A DNA stretch of 64,000 nt from Propionibacteriaceae bacterium (GTDB taxonomy: Bacteria; Actinomycetota; Actinomycetes; Propionibacteriales; Propionibacteriaceae), in the NCBI GenBank assembly GCA_030528545.1, contig JAUMYR010000002.1, forward strand, positions 1-64,000. The letters run 5' to 3'. The first letter of the stretch is position 1, and the number at the start of each line of letters is the position of its first letter. This document shows, one piece after another, positions 8,184 through 16,841 of this stretch. Position numbers and translations under genes: made by a program. Below the pieces are notes generated by a model, which searched no databases, had not been told where the DNA came from, and saw nothing but the letters and a program-made list of their open reading frames with translations.

Positions 8184-8359
8184 TGGTCATCCTCGTCGTC
8201 CAGCCGGGCGAGCCAGGTCGCCAGACGCTCAACTGCCGCCTCGTGAACCGGATTGAGATCGACGAAGATCCGCATCTGCTCAGCGAGCCAGGCAAAACTC
8301 ACTTCCTCGTCTCCACGCCGGGATTCGAGCTCTTCTATGCCGCGATCGGTGAAATACAC
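8180..8359 (-). CDS. DUF6104 family small protein downstream of kgd
   Basis: A 59-residue acidic protein begins MYFTDRGIEELESRRGDEE and ends LDDEDDQ. This matches the short DUF6104 proteins I recall next to kgd in Streptomyces and relatives; their function is unknown. The GTG start at 8359 lies one base after the kgd stop, with GAGAGGA inside kgd as a likely ribosome-binding site. The stop overlaps the galK GTG. Tight packing and the conserved neighbour suggest a role tied to the 2-oxoglutarate dehydrogenase, which is inference only. Confidence 0.8.
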   Translation of the reverse strand: MYFTDRGIEELESRRGDEEVSFAWLAEQMRIFVDLNPVHEAAVERLATWLARLDDEDDQ

Positions 8360-8360
8360 C

Positions 8361-11300
8361 TCAGTCCTCTCCCAGCGCGGATTCGAGCAGGTCGCGCTGC
8401 TGCTGTTCGTGCACCGAAAGGGAGCCGACCGATGGGGCCGAGGCCGCCGGGCGCGTCACCGGGCGCATCCTCAGCTCGTAGCCCGGTAGGTGCTCGGCGA
8501 TGGCCCCAGGCAGATGCAGGGCCATGAACTGCCAGGCGCCCTGGTTCTCGGGCTCGTCCTGCACGAAACGCACATCGGTCACGTGCCGGTACTTGGCCAG
8601 TTCCTCGGCCAGTTCCTTGGCGGGCAGCGGGTAGAGCCGCTCCAAGGACAGGATGGCGACCTGGCCCTCCAAGCCTCGCGCGGCGCGTTCGGTGACCAGC
8701 TCCCACCGGATCTTGCCCGAGCAGAGCAGGACGCGGCGCACCGCGGCCGGGTCCGCGATGGAGGGGTCTCCGAGGGCGGGGCACCACTTGCCGTCGGTGA
8801 AATCCTCCGGCATCGAGACCGCCTGTTTGTTGCGCAGCATCGACTTGGGGGTCGCGATGACGACCGGACGGTGCCAGTTGACATAGGCGTGGGTGCGCAG
8901 CAGGTGGAAGTGGCTCGCGGGGGTGGATGGCTGGCACACCGCGAGGGCTCCCTCGCTGCACAGTTGCAGCCAGCGTTCGATCCGGGCCGAGCTATGGTCG
9001 GGTCCCTGGCCCTCGTAACCGTGCGGCAGCAGCAGCACGACCCCAGATTTCTGCGTCCATTTGGCGTGACCGGAGCTGATGAACTCGTCGGCGATGGTCT
9101 GGGCGCCGTTGGCGAAATCGCCGAACTGGGCCTCCCAGCAGACCAGGGCTTCGGGGGCGGCCACCGAATAGCCGTACTCGAATCCCATGACCGCGTACTC
9201 ACTCAGCAAGGAGTCGTACACGTCGAAGGGGGCCTGGTCGTTGGTGAGATGTTTGAGTGGCACCCAGGCCTCGTTGGTGCGGCGGTCGACGATCGCGGCG
9301 AAGCGCTGCGAGAAGGTACCGCGGCGGGAATCCTGGCCGGTCAGGCGCACCGGACGGCCTTCCATCAGGAGGGAGCCGAAGGCCAGGATCTCTGCCGTGG
9401 CCCAGTCGATTGGGCCCTCCATGATGTTCTTGGCCCGCCGCTCCAGCTGCGGCAGCACCTTCGGGTGCACGTGGAATCCCTCTGGCAGATTGGTGTGCAC
9501 GGCGGCGATGATCGCCATCGCCTCCTTGCTGATCGAGGTGCCCCCGGACTCGCTTGGCTTGGTCGGGTAGTAGGGAACCTTGCGGTACTCATCGTCGGGT
9601 GTGGACGCCGCCTCCCGGACCTCCTTGAACACCGTCTCCAGGCGGTCGCGGAAGCGGTTCATCACGTCCTCGGCATCGGCCATGGAGATGTCGCCGCGGC
9701 CGATCAGGCTCTCGGTGTAGATCCGCCGGGTCGAGCGCTTCTGCTCGATCAGGTCGTACATGAGCGGCTGGGTGAAGCTCGGGTCGTCGCCCTCGTTGTG
9801 TCCGCGGCGGCGGTAACAGACCAGGTCGATCACCACGTCCTTGCTGAACTTCTCCCGATACTGGAAGGCCAGCCGGGCGGCGCGCACGCACGCGTCGGGG
9901 TCGTCTCCGTTGACGTGCAAGACCGGGGCGGAGATGGCCTTGGCCACGTCGGTGCAGTAGGTGGAAGACCGGCTCTCCACGGGGGAGGTCGTGAATCCGA
10001 CCTGGTTGTTGACCACGACGTGGATCGTCCCGCCGACCTTGTACCCGCGGAGCTGGCTCATCTGCAAGACCTCATAGACCACACCCTGGCCGGAGAAGGC
10101 GGCGTCGCCATGCAACAGGATGGGCAAGACGGGGAAGCCCTCGGAGGTGCCGAGGCGATCCTGTTTCGCCCGTGCGATGCCCGTCAGGACCGGATCGACC
10201 GCTTCGAGATGGCTCGGATTGGCCGCCACCGAGGCCTTGATGGTCGCCCCGCTGATCGCGGTGAACTCGCCCTCGGCTCCCAGGTGATACTTGACGTCCC
10301 CGGAGCCTTGCCGGTTGCGGGGGTCGAGGTTACCTTCGAACTCGCGGAAGATCTGGCCATATTTCTTCCCGACGATGTTGGCGAGCACATTGAGACGGCC
10401 GCGGTGCGGCATGCCGATGCAGACCTCGTCGAGGCCCGCGTTGGCCGCGTTGTCGCAGATCTCGTCCAGCAGCACGATGACCGATTCCCCGCCCTCCAGG
10501 CTGAACCTTTTCTGTCCGACGAACTTGGTCTGCAGGAAGGTCTCGAAGATCTCGGCCTCGTTGAGCTTGTCGAGGGTGCGTAGATGTTCGGCGTGGGTCA
10601 GCGGCTCGTGGGGACGTTCCAGTCGCTGCTGGAACCAGGTGCGCTGCTCGGGGTCGGCGATGTGCATGTATTCGACCCCGATGGTGTGGCAGTAGGAGTC
10701 CCACAGCACGTTCAGGATCGAACGCAGGCTGAGGTATTGGCGTTCCTGGCCGCCGAAGGTGCCGACCGCGAACTCCCGGTCGAGATCCCACAGGGTGAGG
10801 CCATGGGCGTCGAGTTCCAGGTCGGGGTGGCTGCGCTGGCGGTACTCCAGGGGGTCAATGTCGGCCATCAGGTGGCCCAGCGTCCGGTAGGCCTGGATCA
10901 GTTCGATCACCCGGGCGTGTTTGGTTACCTGGCTGGCGCGGTGCGCGCTGACGTCTTGGGCCCACCGCATCGGCGGATAGGGGACGCGCAACGCCTCGAA
11001 GATCTCGTCGTAGAAGCCGTGCATGCCGATGAGGAGTTCGTGCATGCGCTTCAGGAACTCCCCGCTCTGGGCTCCCTGGATGACCCGGTGGTCGTAGGTC
11101 GAGGTCAGCGTCGTGACCTTGCTCACCCCGAGTTCGTTGATCCGGGACTCGCTGGCGCCTTGGAACTCCGGTGGATAGTCGATGGAGCCGACACCGACGA
11201 TAAGGCCCTGGCCACTCATCAAACGAGGCACCGAGTGGTTGGTGCCGATGCCACCCGGATTGGTGAGGGAGGCGGTGGTACCGGCGAAATCATCGACGGT

Positions 11301-12092
11301 GAGGGTCCCTTTACGGGCCTTGTCGACCATGGTCTCGTAGGCGGCCCAGAACTGGGCGAAGTTGAGATCCTCACAACCCTTGATGTTGGGAACGAGGAGT
11401 TGGCGGGTGCCGTCCGGTTTCTTGATGTCGATCGCCAGGCCCAGGTTGATCGAGGGGTTCTCGACCAGGTTCGGTTTGCCGTCGATGACCTCATAGCCGT
11501 TGTTCATGGCCGGGATCGCCTTGATGGCCTGGACCATGGCATAGCCGATGAGGTGGGTGAAGGAGACCTTGCCGCCCTTGCTGCGCCGGAGGAAGTTGTT
11601 GATGACGGTACGCTGGTCGATCACGAGTTTCATCGGGACCGACCGCACGCTGGTCGCGGTCGGCATCGACAGCGAGGTGTCCATGTTCTTCGCGGTGCGC
11701 ATGGGGGCGCCCCGCAGCACGTGGTAGCGGGGGCCGTGCGTCGTCGGAGCCGGGCGGACCGTTGGGTTGGGCGCGTCAGCTGACAGGCCGCCGCCGGTTC
11801 CGGGGGCGGAGGGAGCCTCGCTGCTCGCCACGGTAGCCTGCTCGACGGTCGCCACCGGAGTCGCGACCGGGCTGGGCGGCGGCGACGCCGGGTGGACGGC
11901 CGGCTGCTGTTTCGGCGCCGGTTCGGGCGAAGGCGGTACAGCGGGGGCCTGTCGTCGTTCAAAGTACGCGCGCCAGCTGGGATCAACCGAGTTTGGGTCG
12001 GCCAGATAGGCCTCGTGCATCTCGTCGATGAGCCAAGCATTGGCTCCGAAATCATCTGCAGAGTGAGACGTGGTGTCTGTGGCAGAGGCCAC
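8361..12092 (-). CDS. kgd: Multifunctional 2-oxoglutarate metabolism enzyme (fused E2-like/E1 2-oxoglutarate dehydrogenase)
   Basis: The 1243-residue protein has the actinobacterial Kgd/OdhA architecture. A short N-terminal E1 segment (NAWLIDEMHEAYLADPNSVD) is followed by a Pro/Ala-rich linker. An acyltransferase (E2-like) core with TYDHRVIQGAQSGEFL lies near residue 335, and there is no lipoyl domain. The thiamine-diphosphate E1 dehydrogenase with GMPHRGRLNVLAN fills the rest. It acts at 2-oxoglutarate oxidation or decarboxylation in the citric acid cycle. The GTG start at 12092 has AAGAAGGA upstream. It is followed by DUF6104 and galK and lies only 36 bp from the GT87 gene. Confidence 0.95.
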   Translation of the reverse strand: MASATDTTSHSADDFGANAWLIDEMHEAYLADPNSVDPSWRAYFERRQAPAVPPSPEPAPKQQPAVHPASPPPSPVATPVATVEQATVASSEAPSAPGTGGGLSADAPNPTVRPAPTTHGPRYHVLRGAPMRTAKNMDTSLSMPTATSVRSVPMKLVIDQRTVINNFLRRSKGGKVSFTHLIGYAMVQAIKAIPAMNNGYEVIDGKPNLVENPSINLGLAIDIKKPDGTRQLLVPNIKGCEDLNFAQFWAAYETMVDKARKGTLTVDDFAGTTASLTNPGGIGTNHSVPRLMSGQGLIVGVGSIDYPPEFQGASESRINELGVSKVTTLTSTYDHRVIQGAQSGEFLKRMHELLIGMHGFYDEIFEALRVPYPPMRWAQDVSAHRASQVTKHARVIELIQAYRTLGHLMADIDPLEYRQRSHPDLELDAHGLTLWDLDREFAVGTFGGQERQYLSLRSILNVLWDSYCHTIGVEYMHIADPEQRTWFQQRLERPHEPLTHAEHLRTLDKLNEAEIFETFLQTKFVGQKRFSLEGGESVIVLLDEICDNAANAGLDEVCIGMPHRGRLNVLANIVGKKYGQIFREFEGNLDPRNRQGSGDVKYHLGAEGEFTAISGATIKASVAANPSHLEAVDPVLTGIARAKQDRLGTSEGFPVLPILLHGDAAFSGQGVVYEVLQMSQLRGYKVGGTIHVVVNNQVGFTTSPVESRSSTYCTDVAKAISAPVLHVNGDDPDACVRAARLAFQYREKFSKDVVIDLVCYRRRGHNEGDDPSFTQPLMYDLIEQKRSTRRIYTESLIGRGDISMADAEDVMNRFRDRLETVFKEVREAASTPDDEYRKVPYYPTKPSESGGTSISKEAMAIIAAVHTNLPEGFHVHPKVLPQLERRAKNIMEGPIDWATAEILAFGSLLMEGRPVRLTGQDSRRGTFSQRFAAIVDRRTNEAWVPLKHLTNDQAPFDVYDSLLSEYAVMGFEYGYSVAAPEALVCWEAQFGDFANGAQTIADEFISSGHAKWTQKSGVVLLLPHGYEGQGPDHSSARIERWLQLCSEGALAVCQPSTPASHFHLLRTHAYVNWHRPVVIATPKSMLRNKQAVSMPEDFTDGKWCPALGDPSIADPAAVRRVLLCSGKIRWELVTERAARGLEGQVAILSLERLYPLPAKELAEELAKYRHVTDVRFVQDEPENQGAWQFMALHLPGAIAEHLPGYELRMRPVTRPAASAPSVGSLSVHEQQQRDLLESALGED

Positions 12093-12128
12093 GATGTCCT
12101 TCTTCCGGGTTGAGTGCCTGGCAGGCGG

Positions 12129-13373
12129 CTATGCCTGCTTCCCCGATGCTACCCGGAAATCACCTGTGGCGCGCCAAGCCTGGATCAGAGCCCAGAGGGC
12201 AAGCACCGCGACTCCGGTGTTGCGGAAGGCCAGCAACAGCACCCCAGCCGCGGTCCCGCTGATGATGGACCCGTAGCACCAGGGGAATATCACTCCCGTT
12301 GCCAGAGCTAAGACGATGGTTCCTAACCCAACCGCAGTAGCCAGCCGCCGGGAGGAGGCCCAGGCGCACCAGATCGCCACCGGTCCGGCCAGCCACCACA
12401 GGTACTGGGGGCTGAAGGTCTTATTGAGCACGATGGTCCAGGCCACTACCGCGATGACGCACGCGGCGAGCGCCTCCGGGGAGGCTTTCTTGAGCAGCCG
12501 CCAGGTCAATACCGCGGCCAGGAGTGCGGGAACCACCGTAGCCAGGCTCGTCAGCGTCAGTGCGAGGCCGGCCCCTGGCCCGGTCAGCTCGGCCGCGTTG
12601 AACCGGCTATACCCAACGTTCCAGGTCTCGGGGGCAAAGGCATATCCCAGCATCAGTGGCGTCGCGGCGATCGACTCGATCTGGAGCCCGCGCTCGCTCT
12701 GCCAGACCAGGGGGGACAGGCTGCGCTCCCACCCGGCGATCAGCAAGGACGCCAGCCCGAGGCCCCCGCCCATGCTCAGGAAACCGATGAGGCGAGCTTT
12801 TCGTTGAGCATCGGCCCCGACGACCAGCAGGGGCGCGAGCAGGGCGGGCCACAGCTTCACCGCAGCCGCGAGGCCCAGCAGAGCCCCGGCGTTCCTGGGC
12901 TTGGCCGAGGACCACAGCAGGGCCAGCGCGACGAGCGTGGCGGTCGGAAGGTCGATCCTGAAATAGGTGATGGTGCCGATCGCGGTCCCGAAGGCCAGCC
13001 ATAGCGCCCCCATCCAGGCGGAGCGGCGCCACAGCAGCACCATGGTGACAGCGTCGAGGCCGACCATGATGAATGCGAACCAGGTTTTGAAAGCGGTCAG
13101 TTCGCTGGCCACCGAATGCAGCCCTGCAAGCGCCCAGGCGACCGGGGTGGGGTATTCGGTCAGCAATTCGCCGATCGGCCGGTTCTGGTGCAGCCCGAAC
13201 CAGTAATAGTAGACGTCCCAGGAGACCCGGTCAGAGAAGGTGAGCAGGGTCCAACGGGAGGCGATGAACAAAGTGGCAACGGCGAGGACCTTCGCCACCG
13301 GGGGCCACCGAAGCGGGCTGCCTAAGAAGGATCGGCCATGATGACGGCCGGGTCTGGAATCTGCCCTACACAT
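12129..13373 (-). CDS. GT87-type polyprenol-phosphate-mannose-dependent mannosyltransferase-like membrane protein
   Basis: The product of about 414 residues has around ten hydrophobic segments and an early periplasmic loop with DRVSWDVYYYWF and TEYPTP. This is the pattern of GT87 (DUF2029) mannosyltransferases, which elongate lipoglycans outside the membrane. The donor and acceptor cannot be read from the sequence. The frame stays open upstream through the tRNA-Arg gene, so a start at 13511 would be an artefact. The ATG at 13373 has GGAGG about 10 bases upstream and is preferred; 13391 is possible. The gene lies just downstream of the tRNA and just upstream of kgd. Confidence 0.75.
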   Translation of the reverse strand: MCRADSRPGRHHGRSFLGSPLRWPPVAKVLAVATLFIASRWTLLTFSDRVSWDVYYYWFGLHQNRPIGELLTEYPTPVAWALAGLHSVASELTAFKTWFAFIMVGLDAVTMVLLWRRSAWMGALWLAFGTAIGTITYFRIDLPTATLVALALLWSSAKPRNAGALLGLAAAVKLWPALLAPLLVVGADAQRKARLIGFLSMGGGLGLASLLIAGWERSLSPLVWQSERGLQIESIAATPLMLGYAFAPETWNVGYSRFNAAELTGPGAGLALTLTSLATVVPALLAAVLTWRLLKKASPEALAACVIAVVAWTIVLNKTFSPQYLWWLAGPVAIWCAWASSRRLATAVGLGTIVLALATGVIFPWCYGSIISGTAAGVLLLAFRNTGVAVLALWALIQAWRATGDFRVASGKQA

Positions 13374-13397
13374 GCTCCGGCGTCCTCCCATAGCCGC

Positions 13398-13472
13398 TGG
13401 CGCCCCCGGCAGGATTCGAACCTGCGCTCCCGCCTCCGGAGGGCGGTGCTCTATCCCCTGAGCTACGGGGGC
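13398..13472 (-). tRNA. tRNA-Arg (anticodon CCG), 3' CCA encoded
   Basis: The minus strand folds as a complete tRNA. The acceptor stem is GCCCCCG/CGGGGGC, the D arm is GCTC...GAGC, the anticodon stem is CCGCC/GGCGG with loop CTCCGGA, and the T arm is GCAGG-TTCGAAT-CCTGC. The anticodon is CCG, reading CGG arginine codons. The body is 72 bases (13401-13472), followed directly by an encoded CCA at 13398-13400. Confidence 0.95.
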
Positions 13473-13594
13473 CAGTGGTCCCGCTTGCGCGAGCCCGGAT
13501 AAGGTTAGCAAAGATTTTGGGATCTGGTAGCCACCAGCCCCGCGGCGTGTCGAAATGATCCGGTAGCGCGCCTCCTGGCACTAGGGTTATCGGC

Positions 13595-14104
13595 ATGCGA
13601 TGGGCGAAGATCGGGATGGTGGCGGTGCTGGCCGCGAGCCTCGGCGGATGTGTCCAGCCAGCGCCTCCCGAACCGGCGACGCTGCGCACGCAGGCCCCGC
13701 CCTGGCCGGCGCCGCGCGATGGGGTGTCCTATATCGAGGCGGCGGGCATGCCCAAGCTGCCGCTCAACGACACGACCGATCCACATGTGTTCGAACTGAG
13801 GATCACCCGCAACGGTGCCCCGGTCGAGGTCGCGGCCTATATCGGCACCGATCGCGTCCGGGCCTGGCAGGCCCCGGTACATACCCACGACGCCTCTGGC
13901 CAGGTGTGGCTGGAAGGACAGGGCAACCGCACGGTGACGCTGGAGCAGTTCTTCACCGTGTGGGGAGTCCGCTTCGACGAACGCTGCCTGGGTGATGTCT
14001 GCGGCAGCATCGAGGTGACCGTGGACGGGGCTCGGGTCGGCGATGTGCGAGGAATCGTCTTACGAGACGTACGCGAGACGATGACCATCGCGGTGAAGGG
14101 CTAG
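13595..14104 (+). CDS. Putative secreted lipoprotein, function unknown
   Basis: The 169-residue protein starts with a lipoprotein signal peptide, MRWAKIGMVAVLAASLGGC, with Cys19 as the lipidation site. The mature part contains VHTHDASGQVWLEG and TVTLEQFFTVWGVRF. I recognise this HTHD-SG plus FF-xx-WG pattern from secreted actinobacterial proteins of unknown function. Two further cysteines, CLGDVC, could form a disulfide. A TAGGGT hexamer ends 7 bases before the ATG, so the gene is probably read as a leaderless message. It lies just upstream of lysA. Confidence 0.7.
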   Translation: MRWAKIGMVAVLAASLGGCVQPAPPEPATLRTQAPPWPAPRDGVSYIEAAGMPKLPLNDTTDPHVFELRITRNGAPVEVAAYIGTDRVRAWQAPVHTHDASGQVWLEGQGNRTVTLEQFFTVWGVRFDERCLGDVCGSIEVTVDGARVGDVRGIVLRDVRETMTIAVKG

Positions 14105-14115
14105 TCTCAGCTTCC

Positions 14116-15516
14116 ATGACACACATGCACATCGCCGGGGCCATCCATGCCGACGCCATGCAGACCGGACCTCAGTGGCTGACCGTCCCGGAGGATGTCA
14201 ATGCCCTCGACGCGGCGCTGTGGAGCGAGACGGTCGAGCGTGTCGGGGGAGAGCTGCGGGTGGCCGGAGTCGGGGTCACCGCGATCGCTGAGGAGGTCCA
14301 GACCCCGGTGTATGTGGTCGACGAGCGGGATTTCCGGCGGCGTGCGGCAGGGTTTCGTGACGCTTTCGCTGGCTGGGAGGTGTTCTACGCTGGCAAGGCG
14401 CTGCTGACCAGGACCATCGCCCGCTGGGTGAACGAAGAGGGGCTCAGCCTGGACGTGTGCACCGGGGGAGAGCTCGCGATCGCTCTCGCTGGCGGCATGC
14501 CGCCAGAGCGCATCGGCATGCACGGCAACAATAAGTCGGTCTCTGAGCTGGCCGCGGCCCTGGAGGCCGGGGTGGGACGGATCATCGTCGATTCCTTCGA
14601 CGAGATCGCACGCATCGAACAGCTCTGCCGCGACCATGGCTGGCGGGCCCGGGTGCTCATCCGGGTGACCACCGGTATCGAGGCCCACACCCATGAGTAC
14701 ATCGCCACCGCCCATGAGGACCAGAAGTTTGGTTTCTCGATCTTGGGTGGGCAGGCGCTGGTGGCGCTGGTGCGTTGCCACAATTCCTCCGAAATCGACC
14801 TGCTGGGCATCCATAGCCACATCGGCAGCCAGATCTTCAACACCGCGGGCTTCGAGGTGGCGCTGCGGCGCGTCATGAAGCTGGCCCACCAGTTCCGTTC
14901 GGCGACGGGCGAGGAATTGCCCGAACTGGACCTTGGGGGAGGTTTCGGCATCGCCTATACCGCCGCCGATCACCCCTCCACGGTGGAGGATCTGGCGGAG
15001 AGTTTCAACGAGATCGTCGAACATGAGTGCCGGGCCTATGGACTCAGCCGCCCCCGGCTCTCGATCGAACCGGGACGGGCGATCTGTGGGCCAGCGGGGC
15101 TCGCCCTCTACACCGTGGGCACGGTCAAGGTGGTCGATCTGGAGCGTGGCCAGAGCCGCGTCTATGTCTCGGTGGACGGGGGCATGAGCGACAACATCCG
15201 TCCGGCGCTCTATGCCGCGGAGTACTCGGCGACCCTGGCCAACCGGGAATCCGCGGCCGCGCCAGTGCTGTGCCGCGTCGTCGGTAAACACTGTGAGGGC
15301 GGCGATATCCTGGTCCGCGACGTTTTCCTGCCCGGCGATATCCGCCCCGGAGATCTGATCGCGGTGCCCGCCTCGGGCGCCTACTCGCGCTCCATGGCGA
15401 GCAATTACAACGCGCTGACCAGGCCGCCGCTGGTCGCAGCGCGAGACGGCGAGTTGACTACGCTGCTGAGGCGAGAGACGCTAGCCGACCTAATGGCACT
15501 CGATGTAGGGGAATGA
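14116..15516 (+). CDS. lysA: Diaminopimelate decarboxylase
   Basis: This 466-residue PLP enzyme makes lysine from meso-diaminopimelate. The Schiff-base lysine lies in VFYAGKALLTRTI (near residue 95). HSHIGSQIF and the Gly-rich LDLGGGFGIAY bind the phosphate, and CEGGDILVRDV holds the conserved Cys of the alanine-racemase-like C-terminal domain. The start at 14116 is uncertain because there is no ribosome-binding site; a TAGTCT hexamer 8 bases upstream would suit a leaderless start. The stop is one base from the hom start, so lysA-hom-thrB form an operon. Confidence 0.95.
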   Translation: MTHMHIAGAIHADAMQTGPQWLTVPEDVNALDAALWSETVERVGGELRVAGVGVTAIAEEVQTPVYVVDERDFRRRAAGFRDAFAGWEVFYAGKALLTRTIARWVNEEGLSLDVCTGGELAIALAGGMPPERIGMHGNNKSVSELAAALEAGVGRIIVDSFDEIARIEQLCRDHGWRARVLIRVTTGIEAHTHEYIATAHEDQKFGFSILGGQALVALVRCHNSSEIDLLGIHSHIGSQIFNTAGFEVALRRVMKLAHQFRSATGEELPELDLGGGFGIAYTAADHPSTVEDLAESFNEIVEHECRAYGLSRPRLSIEPGRAICGPAGLALYTVGTVKVVDLERGQSRVYVSVDGGMSDNIRPALYAAEYSATLANRESAAAPVLCRVVGKHCEGGDILVRDVFLPGDIRPGDLIAVPASGAYSRSMASNYNALTRPPLVAARDGELTTLLRRETLADLMALDVGE

Positions 15517-15517
15517 T

Positions 15518-16840
15518 GTGAACAAGACCAGAGTCTCGGACGAGCCGCTGCGCGTTGCGCTGCTTGGTTGTGGCACCGTGGGCAGCCAGGTTGCCCGGCT
15601 GATTCTGTCCCAGGCCGATGATCTCAAGGCCCGCATCGGGCGTCCCCTGGAACTGGCCGGGATCGGGGTGAGGCGGCTCGACGTCGAACGCCCGGGTCTT
15701 GATCCGGAGCTGTTCACCACGGACCTGGCGGCCCTGGTCTCCCGCGACGACCTGGATCTTGTGATCGAGGTCATCGGGGGGATCGACCCGGCCCGGGAGT
15801 TGTTGCTGAGCGCCATCGAACACGGTGCCTCCATCGTGACGGCCAACAAGGCACTGCTGGCCGAGCACTACGACGAGCTGGCCGCGGCCGCCGAGAGGCG
15901 GGGAGTGGACCTGTATTTCGAGGCCGCCGTGGCCGGAGCGATCCCGATCATCCGGCCGCTGCGCGAGTCTCTCGTGGGCGACGAGATCACCGCCGTCATG
16001 GGCATCGTCAATGGCACCACCAATTTCATCCTCGACAAGATGACCAGCACCGGTGCGGACTTCGCCGATGCGCTGCGGCAGGCCCAGGAACTCGGCTACG
16101 CCGAGGCCGACCCGACCGCCGATGTCGAAGGCTACGATGCCGCGGCGAAGGCCGCGATCCTGGCCAGCCTGGCCTTCCACACCTCAGTGCGGGGCCAAGA
16201 CGTCGCCCGGGAGGGCATCACCGCGGTCACGTCGGAGGACATCGCGGCGGCGAAGGCCCTGGGCTGTGTCGTCAAACTGCTGGCCACCGCCCGGCTGACC
16301 TCCAGCGGAGACGTCAGCGTCAAAGTACACCCGACCATGGTCGCCCAGACTCATCCGCTGGCTTCGGTCTCGGGGGCCTACAACGCGGTGTTCGTGGAGT
16401 CCCGTGAGGCAGGGCGGCTGATGTTCCTCGGGCAGGGCGCGGGTGGCGCACCGACCGCCTCGGCGGTCATGGGCGATGTGGTCACGGTCGCCCGCAACCG
16501 GGCCCGGGGAGTCGCCGGTCACGGCCAGTCCTCCTACACCCAGCGTTCCATCGCCGATCCCGGGGAGTCACAGGCCAGGTACTATCTGCGGTTCCAGGTC
16601 GCTGACAGGCCAGGTATTCTGGCGGCCTGCGCCACGCTGTTCGCCAAGCACGACGTGTCGCTACAGACGGTGCAACAGTCCGCCCTGGACGGCTTCTACC
16701 GGGAGGACGGCATGTCAGCCATGCTGGGCATGCTGACCCATCCCGCGAAGGAACAGAACCTGCAGGCCGTAGTCTCCGATCTGCAAGAGGCCGATTTCGT
16801 CGGCGATGCGGTGCGGTTCATGCGGGTCGAAGGCAGCTGA
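15518..16840 (+). CDS. hom: Homoserine dehydrogenase with C-terminal ACT domain
   Basis: The 440-residue enzyme reduces aspartate semialdehyde to homoserine. The NAD(P)-binding motif GCGTVGSQVARL lies near residue 13. The catalytic domain contains NGTTNFILDKM and ELGYAEADPTADVEG. The C-terminal ACT domain (GILAACATLFAKHDVSLQTV) usually gives threonine feedback inhibition. The GTG start lies one base after the lysA stop. In most actinobacteria threonine synthase (thrC) follows hom; here thrB follows directly. Confidence 0.95.
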   Translation: MNKTRVSDEPLRVALLGCGTVGSQVARLILSQADDLKARIGRPLELAGIGVRRLDVERPGLDPELFTTDLAALVSRDDLDLVIEVIGGIDPARELLLSAIEHGASIVTANKALLAEHYDELAAAAERRGVDLYFEAAVAGAIPIIRPLRESLVGDEITAVMGIVNGTTNFILDKMTSTGADFADALRQAQELGYAEADPTADVEGYDAAAKAAILASLAFHTSVRGQDVAREGITAVTSEDIAAAKALGCVVKLLATARLTSSGDVSVKVHPTMVAQTHPLASVSGAYNAVFVESREAGRLMFLGQGAGGAPTASAVMGDVVTVARNRARGVAGHGQSSYTQRSIADPGESQARYYLRFQVADRPGILAACATLFAKHDVSLQTVQQSALDGFYREDGMSAMLGMLTHPAKEQNLQAVVSDLQEADFVGDAVRFMRVEGS

Positions 16841-16841
16841 G

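Noticed and set aside
8490..10583. Long open frame of 697 codons on the plus strand opposite kgd
   Set aside because: It is antisense to a clearly conserved enzyme; GC-rich codon bias leaves such frames open. The translation has no recognisable domain.
12121..12138. Inverted repeat GCAGGC/GCCTGC at the end of the GT87 gene as a terminator
   Set aside because: The stem is only 6 bp, without a T run, and kgd starts 36 bp further on; read-through into kgd looks equally likely.
13374..13511. N-terminal extension of the GT87 protein through the tRNA-Arg gene
   Set aside because: The residues (for example VAQGIEHRPPEAGAQ) are the familiar translation of a tRNA-Arg gene, not protein.
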